NCBI GenBank assembly: GCA_023429685.1 | Contig: JAEZDF010000136.1 | Coordinates: 1-19,183 of the forward strand | Source of the DNA: Bacillota bacterium | GTDB taxonomy: Bacteria > Bacillota > Clostridia > Oscillospirales > Ruminococcaceae | DNA length: 19,183 nucleotides | Reading direction: 5' to 3' | Part shown: positions 13,787-19,183 of the stretch, piece after piece | Layout: each line of letters begins with the position of its first letter | Position numbering within the stretch: position 1 is the stretch's first letter | Notes under the pieces: model-generated | What the model saw: the letters and a program-made list of their open reading frames with translations, nothing else | The model's database searches: none | What the model was told of the DNA's origin: nothing | Program-made: the position numbers and the translations under genes

Positions 13787-15019
13787 ATGAAACGGGGCTG
13801 TTGGGGTTTCGCACTAGTAAGTATATTACTCTGTACGGCATTACTGCTTTCGGCGTGCGGGGGAGTGCCACAGCAAGAGAGCGGTACGGAAATTTCGCAG
13901 TCGCAGGGGATGGAGGAATCATCGGGGGAAACAGAGATAGAACCTGACACGGCGATAAAAGCCGAAAACGTGGATTTAAGCAATATGAACGACGTTACCG
14001 CGGCGTTTCTTGCGCCGCTGAATAACGACTGCTTGTATTACGCTTGGGAAGATGCGTCTGGTATACGGGAGTGGCATCTGCTTAATATTTGCTCCAGAAA
14101 CAATCTGCTGAATCTGCCCATTGATAACCCGATAAAATGGCACGCTGTGCCGGAACAGGAGGTTGTCGCCGCACTGCAAAGGCATTTTGATTTTACCCCC
14201 GAGCATTTAAAGACGAGCTTTCGATATAACAAGGATAAACAGACGTATTACATTGATCGGATAGAGGAGGAGGAATCAGTCTTTCGCGCCATCTCCGCGA
14301 CACAGCAAGGCAGACGAATTATGATAGAAATCGGGCTTACGGTGCCTGACCCGGGTGAGACCCCGGATAAGCAGTCCACGATGCTTGCCCAGTACGCGGC
14401 GGTGAACTATCAGCCGTATGGGCAAGGCATGCTGATTTTCCCCAGTGGAACGCTGACGGTGGAGGTTGGGGAAGACAATGCGGTGCGGTATCTTTCGTAT
14501 CAGTTCAACGAGCAGTTTGAAAGAGAAACGGAAAAGCTTGCGCTGTACCGAAAGTATGTGGAGGCATTTAAGTACCCGGTAGGCAGAGAATCATGGAACG
14601 ACCCAATGCAGATTGAGCCGGACGCTTTTGTGGTGTACTATATCTATCTGTGCGGCACGGGCGAGGTGGAACGCCGTTTAGATGTTCCGATTGAAGAAGA
14701 ATACGGTAGTCCATATATGCCGCAGGAGGATTTAGAAAAGGCGGTTATGAGCCATTTTGACGTAACACCCGAGCACATCAGAAAGTCGGAGTATTATGAT
14801 AAAGAGAAGGGCTTTTACTGGTCTGGTGGGATTGGTACCCTCGTGGATATGGAGATTGTCGGCGCGAGGTGGCAGGGCAAACGGCTGACCTTAACGCTGG
14901 ATAGCAGCATAATCAGTTCGGAGGCGACGTTGCGTTGGGAAAATGAAGTTGTACTTGAGGTGGATGGGGAAAACTACAAATATATCTCCTATACTAGCGA
15001 GCAGGTTGAGGGCGAGTAA
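13787..15019 (+). CDS. predicted lipoprotein with two copies of the family domain
   Basis: A 410-residue protein, larger than its relatives. The signal peptide ends LLLSACGG (Cys24). An acidic, Ser/Gln-rich linker reaches about residue 60. Domain 1 (about 65-245) includes LNLP, HFDFTPEHLKTS, FPSGTLTVEV and YLSYQFNE. Domain 2 (about 250-405) repeats the pattern: ESWND, YYIYL, HFDVTPEHIRKSEYYD and YKYISY. So it looks like a tandem duplication or fusion of two family units. AAGAAGGG lies 6 nt before the ATG. Bases 13943-14016 match 16239-16312 with one mismatch, while the rest has diverged. Function unknown; it is probably a surface lipoprotein, first gene of a + strand run of four. Confidence 0.8.
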   Translation: MKRGCWGFALVSILLCTALLLSACGGVPQQESGTEISQSQGMEESSGETEIEPDTAIKAENVDLSNMNDVTAAFLAPLNNDCLYYAWEDASGIREWHLLNICSRNNLLNLPIDNPIKWHAVPEQEVVAALQRHFDFTPEHLKTSFRYNKDKQTYYIDRIEEEESVFRAISATQQGRRIMIEIGLTVPDPGETPDKQSTMLAQYAAVNYQPYGQGMLIFPSGTLTVEVGEDNAVRYLSYQFNEQFERETEKLALYRKYVEAFKYPVGRESWNDPMQIEPDAFVVYYIYLCGTGEVERRLDVPIEEEYGSPYMPQEDLEKAVMSHFDVTPEHIRKSEYYDKEKGFYWSGGIGTLVDMEIVGARWQGKRLTLTLDSSIISSEATLRWENEVVLEVDGENYKYISYTSEQVEGE

Positions 15020-15052
15020 AGAGAAAACGAAACACGAGAAAGGAAGGCTGCT

Positions 15053-16036
15053 TTGAAAAGACGGACTATATTGGTTGGCGTGGTGTATCTAATTCTGTTG
15101 TTGACCGCCTGTCAAGCTGATGGGATATTTGACCCTCTATCCGCAAAGCAGGTTGACGGTAGCGGGGTGTTGCAGCCGTCTGTTGCTGAGACAGTGCCGA
15201 TGGAACAAGACACCGAAAATCAAACGCATGACAAAAACACGACCACGGAGCAGCTAGACCAGATTGTTATGGCGCAGCTGGGATATAATTACCCTGTTTT
15301 TGAAAGAGCCGAATGCATGAGTTTGAAGGAAAGTAACGATTACATTGTGTACTGGACACAGAGTTTGGATACCAGTGTGTTTGCTGTATACGAAAAATCA
15401 TGCCAAGCATACCATGCCTTTGAGCTGCCGTTTTACACTATCGAGCGGGTAGCGTTGTCGGTAGAGCCGGCGGAAATGACCATCTACACCAAGGCGGACC
15501 GAATTATGGGTGACCAAATCTTTTATAACTTTAGCGGTACCGTAACCGTCGATTGCAAAACGGGAAAGATAACAGCATCGGATCTGTTGCCGGGGAGCAA
15601 CGGCTATGATATTGTGGGCGTTCAAAGAAAAGGAGATTTTTACGAGTTTGGCGAGTGTACCGTACAAGACAACACCGCGTCCTTTACGTTTGCGTTAACG
15701 AAAAACGAAGGCGGCGAAAAGGTGAATGAGGAGTTGGTGTGTACCGAGATTGTGGTAAGATACATCCCGCCTTATGAAAGTGAGCATGCTCTGCTTACCA
15801 TTGTGATGGGATTTAATGATACCACGATGAATTTGGACGCAAGCTTTTTGGATGCGCTGAAGCAGATTGATGGGGTAAAAAGCGTGGAGCTTACCGCTTT
15901 GGAGACCCCGATTTTTCGAGGAACGCAGCTATCGGTTACTTTTTTGCAAGGATATGTTGGGTACTGTTATTTTAATAAAAGCGGAAATCTCTTTTGCTTT
16001 GAGGATTTTAACCTGCAGATAGACCGCGTGGCGTAG
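15053..16036 (+). CDS. predicted lipoprotein, no clear relation to its neighbours
   Basis: A 327-residue protein. The signal peptide ends LILLLTACQ (Cys20). A linker rich in T, D, E and Q follows to about residue 70, then a domain with many beta-like alternations. It lacks the EHLRxSxxYD and YISYxLN landmarks shared by the other lipoproteins here, so it may be a different family or too divergent to see by eye. The start is TTG 15053; AGGAAGG (15041-15047) is 5 nt upstream and there is no nearby ATG. It begins 33 bp after the previous stop and is probably co-transcribed. I do not recognise a function. Confidence 0.75.
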   Translation: MKRRTILVGVVYLILLLTACQADGIFDPLSAKQVDGSGVLQPSVAETVPMEQDTENQTHDKNTTTEQLDQIVMAQLGYNYPVFERAECMSLKESNDYIVYWTQSLDTSVFAVYEKSCQAYHAFELPFYTIERVALSVEPAEMTIYTKADRIMGDQIFYNFSGTVTVDCKTGKITASDLLPGSNGYDIVGVQRKGDFYEFGECTVQDNTASFTFALTKNEGGEKVNEELVCTEIVVRYIPPYESEHALLTIVMGFNDTTMNLDASFLDALKQIDGVKSVELTALETPIFRGTQLSVTFLQGYVGYCYFNKSGNLFCFEDFNLQIDRVA

Positions 16037-16079
16037 AGGATACGTTGGCGGACAAAAGAGTTTAGAAAGAAGGGTTTAC

Positions 16080-16823
16080 ATGAAGCACGCAAAATGGCTT
16101 TGTGGTTTATGCAGTTTACTGCTCTGCGCGGCGTTACTGCTTTCTGCGTGCGGGCAGGCGGTGGTAGAGCCAGAGAGCGGGATGGATATTCCGCAATCGC
16201 AGGGGCTTGGCGAGGTGTCCAGTGTGGCGGATATAGAGCCTGACACGGCGATAAAAGCCGAAAACGTGGATTTAAGCAATATGGACGACGTTACCGCGGC
16301 GTTTCTTGCGCCACTAACTACGAAAACCCTTTTGTACTCATGGGAAAGTGCGTCTGAAATCTCGGCAGATAATCTAATCGGTTTTTGTACCAAGAACAAC
16401 TTGCTAAACCTTCCGCAGGATGAAGAGGGAGGGTATGCTCCTGAATATATCAACGCACCGGCAGACGAGGTGGAAGAAGCACTGAAAAAGCATTTTAACG
16501 TAAGTAGTGAACATTTACGAAACTCCAGATGGTACGATGCGGACACCAAAACCTATGCTTTGGTGGTTGGCGGGGGCGGCGTCGGACATGTCGCAATATC
16601 GGCGGAACAAAAAGAAAACAAAATAATGATTGCGGTTGGTATTGTTGCGTCGGATGACGAAGAGAATGAAGACATGACAGCTCGAAAAAAGGCGATGCCA
16701 TATTACCCGCATATTCTTGAAGGTTGGATTGTCTTCCCCAGCGGTATGATGACCGTAGAACTCAACGACGAGAATGTTGTCACATATATCTCTTATGAAC
16801 TAAACGATTCGTTTCAGTGGTAA
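16080..16823 (+). CDS. predicted lipoprotein, single-domain paralogue
   Basis: A 247-residue protein. The signal peptide ends LLLSACGQ (Cys24), followed by a short acidic linker. One family domain then shows NLLNLP, EALKKHFNVSSEHLRNS, YDADTKTYALVVGGGG, FPSGMMTVEL and YISYELND. The GGGG motif matches the - strand gene at 12861, and the first third matches the gene at 13787, in places at near-identical DNA level. The Shine-Dalgarno context (GAAAGAAGGGTTTACATGAA) is also nearly the same as that of 13787, so the duplication included the leader. It starts 43 bp after the previous stop. Function unknown. Confidence 0.8.
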   Translation: MKHAKWLCGLCSLLLCAALLLSACGQAVVEPESGMDIPQSQGLGEVSSVADIEPDTAIKAENVDLSNMDDVTAAFLAPLTTKTLLYSWESASEISADNLIGFCTKNNLLNLPQDEEGGYAPEYINAPADEVEEALKKHFNVSSEHLRNSRWYDADTKTYALVVGGGGVGHVAISAEQKENKIMIAVGIVASDDEENEDMTARKKAMPYYPHILEGWIVFPSGMMTVELNDENVVTYISYELNDSFQW

Positions 16824-16853
16824 CAGGGAGAAAGATATAAGGGTGTGTTTTAT

Positions 16854-17546
16854 ATGAAACGGGAAGGTTGGCTTTTGGTCTTGCTAAGTATGATGCTCAG
16901 CGCATTGTTCCTGCTTTCGGCGTGCTGGGCGAGGAATGCGCAGGAAAGCGGCAAAAACGTGTTACCTTCGAACCCAGAAGGAGAATCTTCGTTTGCTGTA
17001 GAAACGGTAGCTCAGGCATTTTTGCGTCAAAATGACGATGATTCATTATATACTATTGTCGCGCAGTTACATGCGGCAATGTTACCAAAGGCAACACAGA
17101 CGATTGGGACAGAAGGCTTTTCTCAACCACGTGAACTCACGTCGGACGGTTTGTTCAACTTCTTTCTGACTGTCGCAAGCGATGAAGCCGTGCAGGAGTA
17201 CTTCGATGAGGCAAGCGAAGAGTATGTAATACCTTTAGATGTGGTAACGATAGTGCTGGATCAATATTTTGAGGGCTACGTTTTTTACCCGCAGTCTGTG
17301 AGTTTTACCGGCACCTATGATAAAGAACGACAGGTCTTTGTGTTACAAGGGTTGGCACCGCTTGGCGGTCCTGCGTTTCTTAAGATTATACAAAGCTATG
17401 CTGATTCTCCCGACGAAATTGTGTTAACGGCAAATCATTACGACTGGTCGGAGGACGAGACATCGACCGAGGTTATTTCGGTTGAGACCATGCGGCTTAA
17501 AATCAGCGATAACGGGTATCGTTATTTAAGCGATACGATAAAATGA
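16854..17546 (+). CDS. predicted lipoprotein, divergent family member
   Basis: A 230-residue protein. The signal peptide ends LFLLSACWA (Cys24). The similarity to its neighbours is faint but in order: an AFL.Q segment, LFNFFLT, VVTIVLDQYF, TYDKERQVFVL before a GLAPLGG turn, and a final MRLKISDNGYRYLS equivalent to the YISYxLN end. Start ATG 16854 has AAGGGTG 8 nt upstream; a GTG at 16845 overlaps that site and is rejected. It begins 30 bp after the previous gene and ends the lipoprotein run before a strong hairpin. Function unknown. Confidence 0.75.
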   Translation: MKREGWLLVLLSMMLSALFLLSACWARNAQESGKNVLPSNPEGESSFAVETVAQAFLRQNDDDSLYTIVAQLHAAMLPKATQTIGTEGFSQPRELTSDGLFNFFLTVASDEAVQEYFDEASEEYVIPLDVVTIVLDQYFEGYVFYPQSVSFTGTYDKERQVFVLQGLAPLGGPAFLKIIQSYADSPDEIVLTANHYDWSEDETSTEVISVETMRLKISDNGYRYLSDTIK

Positions 17547-17642
17547 ATATATGAATATAGATAACCGCGGAAAAATCCGAAAATAAAGGCAGCAGGAGAA
17601 AATGTTTATGACTGCCCGCCATCGGCGCAATAATCATCCATC

Positions 17643-17695
17643 AAGCCCGCCCAGCCTCGGCGGGCTTTGCGTTTGCCATAAAACCGCAAAGCCCG
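17643..17695 (+). terminator. terminator hairpin with an overlapping alternative stem
   Basis: AAGCCCGCC (17643-17651) pairs perfectly with GGCGGGCTT (17659-17667), and TGCGTTTG follows. The right arm can instead join CGGGCTTTGCG (17661-17671) to CGCAAAGCCCG (17685-17695), an 11-bp stem. The two cannot form together. It lies about 100 bp after the last lipoprotein gene and just before the next promoter. Confidence 0.65.
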
Positions 17696-17706
17696 AAATT
17701 CAGCAG

Positions 17707-17735
17707 TTGCGCGCTGTCAATAACAGGGGTATAAT
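17707..17735 (+). promoter_or_regulatory. sigma-A-type promoter of the amidohydrolase gene
   Basis: TTGCGC (17707-17712), a 17-bp spacer and TATAAT (17730-17735), a perfect -10. The start would be near 17742, leaving a leader of about 90 nt. It follows the lipoprotein-array terminator, so the hydrolase is an independent unit. Confidence 0.65.
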
Positions 17736-17830
17736 AGTGAAGTTAGGCGCACGAAGAAATCCCTAGTGCACAACGCAGTTTTCACCAGCCCATCGGCGGT
17801 TAGCGCCCTTCTCTGACTTTATCAGTCGCA

Positions 17831-18685
17831 ATGCATAGGAAAGGTCCTGATCTGGTTTTGAAGCAGTACGAAATCTGGGATATGCACGGGCATATCTTCC
17901 CCGCGAAGATTGCGGATAAGGCGGCACAGGCAATTGGCGAGTTTTACGAGATACCCATGCGCTATGCGGGCGACAGCACCCGTATCATCGAGAGCGGCGC
18001 GCGGATTGGGCTGACACGCCAGCTGGTGTGCTCAAGCGCCACCACCCCCGCACAGGTGCAGTCGATTAACGACTTTATCGCCGCCGAGTGCAGGGCGCAC
18101 CCGCAGTTTATCGGTTTTGGCGCGCTGCACCCCGATATGGAGGACGCCGAGACCGAGATAAAACGCATCCAGTCGATGGGGCTGGTGGGCGTAAAGCTGC
18201 ACCCCGATTTTCAGCGGTTTGCCATAGACAGCCCCCGCGCGGTGGAGCTGTACCGGGTAATCAGCGCACACGGGCTGCCCGTTCTGTTTCACACGGGTGA
18301 TATCCGCTTTGATTATTCGTCGCCGCGTCGTCTTGCAAATGCGATGGATCAGGTGCCGAGCTTGGTTGCCATCGCCGCGCATTTTGGCGGCTACACCGAA
18401 TGGGACATCGTGCCCGAGTGCCTAAACCGCCCCAACGTGTGGTTTGACACCTGCAGCACCCTTGCCTTTATGGATAAGGACAGGGCGGTGCAGATGATAC
18501 GCACCCTAGGCAGCGAGCGCTTTTTCTTCGGTGTGGATTTCCCGATGTGGGACCACAAGGAAGAGCTGGAACGGTTTCTCGCCCTGCCGCTCACCGAGAC
18601 CGAACGGGAGGATATCTTGTGCCGCAACGCCAAAAGGTTCTTTGCGAACATGACACCGCATCCCCAACCGTTGGTTGGCGCATAG
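17831..18685 (+). CDS. amidohydrolase-2-type TIM-barrel metal-dependent hydrolase
   Basis: A 284-residue cytoplasmic hydrolase of unknown substrate. The metal-site residues follow the amidohydrolase superfamily order: HGH (H19, H21), VKLHPD (H124), LFHTGD (H154), AHFGG (H184) and GVDFP (Asp236). The start is uncertain: the ATG at 17831 has no Shine-Dalgarno. TTG 17858 gives MKQYEIWDMHGHIFP, a better length before the first His pair, but its AAAGG is about 14 nt away. The final residues (PQPLVGA) and TAG stop come from the CCAACCGTTGGTTGG repeat, so the original C-terminus has probably been replaced or shortened. The family call is firm. Confidence 0.85.
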   Translation: MHRKGPDLVLKQYEIWDMHGHIFPAKIADKAAQAIGEFYEIPMRYAGDSTRIIESGARIGLTRQLVCSSATTPAQVQSINDFIAAECRAHPQFIGFGALHPDMEDAETEIKRIQSMGLVGVKLHPDFQRFAIDSPRAVELYRVISAHGLPVLFHTGDIRFDYSSPRRLANAMDQVPSLVAIAAHFGGYTEWDIVPECLNRPNVWFDTCSTLAFMDKDRAVQMIRTLGSERFFFGVDFPMWDHKEELERFLALPLTETEREDILCRNAKRFFANMTPHPQPLVGA

Positions 18686-18710
18686 AAAACCCGCGGTATT
18701 TCGCGCATTT
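18663..18710. repeat. dispersed palindromic repeat inside the end of the hydrolase gene
   Basis: CCAACCGTTGGTTGG (18664-18678) is identical to 8943-8957. It is followed by GCGCATAGAAAACCCGCGG and TTTCGCG, matching the CATTATGAAAACC-TACGG-TTTTCGCG of copy 2 with changes. The CGTAGGG hairpin is absent here. This puts a member of the family about 9.5 kb away from the main cluster. Confidence 0.7.
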
Positions 18711-19094
18711 ATGCAAAACTGCCAACAACGGCTGACGAAATTCGTAAGATAGAATAGTTCGTTTTGCCATAATCAAAAAAACCCCCAATTAGAAAAATTT
18801 GATTGATAATTTCTTTATGATTTGTTTACAAACACACCCACTCAGTTTGATATGATTATGTCGTTAAAGCCCTGAATAAAGAGGCATCGCTGCGCCATTC
18901 TTATGCAGTGTGCGGTTCATTACGCGGGGCGTTTGATACGAAAAAGAAAAATGGATGAAAAGACACACACGTGCCAAAAGAACGGCACATCCTCAACGCC
19001 GTTTGCCGCGGAGGCGGCCGATGGGCGGATGACACTTTAATAACGGTCGGGCGAACCATTCAAGCCGACCAAAAGAAAGGACAAGGAGCTTACA
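18711..19094. other. gene-poor leader of about 380 bp before the ABC ATPase
   Basis: I see no convincing gene here. The left half is AT-rich with A-runs (18776-18782) and TTTACA (18825-18830). A TATGAT lies 20 bp further on, too far for a normal promoter. The right half holds two small stems, GTGCC/GGCAC (18971-18988) and GGTCGG/CCGACC (19045-19070), the latter ending 24 nt before the ATG. They could be a structured leader, but I recognise no riboswitch class. Confidence 0.4.
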
Positions 19095-19183
19095 ATGATT
19101 GAGGTAAAAGGCCTCACCAAACGCTACGGAGGCAAATGTGCGGTAGACAACATCAGCTTCAAGGTAGAAAAGGGTGAGATACT
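19095..19183 (+). CDS. ABC-transporter ATP-binding protein (5' partial fragment)
   Basis: Only the first 29 codons are in the window. MIEVKGLTKRYGGKCAVDNI and then SFKVEKGEI is the typical first strand and A-loop (Tyr11) of ABC ATPases. The Walker A would begin just past the window edge. AAGGAG (19083-19088) with 6-nt spacing sets the start. Similarity of the opening to the multidrug/gliding-type (CcmA-like) importer or exporter ATPases is general only; the substrate cannot be inferred. Confidence 0.85.
   Translation, partial: MIEVKGLTKRYGGKCAVDNISFKVEKGEI

Noticed and set aside
17602..17766. A 54-codon open frame with AGGAG just upstream of its ATG.
   Set aside because: It runs through the terminator hairpin and the TTGCGC/TATAAT promoter, has no recognisable protein features, and is best explained by chance.
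18285..18300. Third parS-like site (CTGTTTCACACGGGTG) within the hydrolase gene.
   Set aside because: Only one half matches parS, and it encodes the conserved LFHTGD motif.
18951..19040. A 29-codon open frame in the leader of the ABC ATPase gene.
   Set aside because: It has no Shine-Dalgarno site and no hydrophobic or family features. A leader peptide cannot be excluded but is not supported.

Overview
The window looks like chromosomal DNA from a low-G+C-lineage Gram-positive of class Clostridia, most likely an Oscillospirales (Ruminococcaceae/Oscillospiraceae-type) bacterium of fairly high GC. The grounds are strong Shine-Dalgarno sites, TTG and GTG starts, many LxxC lipoproteins, and the order parA-parB-serS, which Clostridia commonly carry close to the replication origin. 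This placement is inferred from gene content and style, not from a database search.

Layout, left to right. (1) The tail of an unknown + strand gene, a 28-bp tandem hairpin repeat and a GNAT acetyltransferase with its own sigma-A-type promoter (1-1008). (2) A visibly AT-rich cassette on the - strand (1060-4880). It holds a translationally coupled pair: a Ser-rich lipoprotein and a secreted M23 metallopeptidase carrying 39-residue Cys-rich repeats. The cassette lies between two 16-bp parS-like palindromes in opposite orientation (1042-1057 and 4885-4900). (3) The ParA/ParB chromosome-segregation operon, then a long imperfect palindrome, then serS (5067-8232). (4) A small double zinc-ribbon membrane protein, followed by a gene-free stretch of about 630 bp filled with palindromic repeat modules (8669-9297). 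(5) A housekeeping run of acyl-ACP thioesterase, divergent peptide deformylase and Tex (9298-12768), closed by a strong bidirectional terminator. (6) An array of five predicted lipoproteins (12861-17546). At least four are paralogues of one unrecognised family: one is divergent, one has the domain twice, and one short tract looks recently copied between two genes. (7) A terminator, a good promoter and an amidohydrolase whose last codons and stop are supplied by a copy of the dispersed repeat (17643-18710). (8) An unexplained leader and the start of an ABC-transporter ATPase that runs off the window (19095-19183).

How the parts relate. ParB loads on parS sites and works with ParA to segregate the origin region, so parS sites beside parAB are expected. 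What is unusual is that the two sites are inverted, share a CATG rather than CACGTG centre, and bracket DNA of foreign composition. The lipoprotein and M23 enzyme of that cassette probably act together at the cell surface. The second lipoprotein array (region 6) is a separate, host-composition family expansion with no recognisable function. The best candidates for something undescribed are the parS-bracketed cassette, the lipoprotein array and the covarying palindromic repeats.
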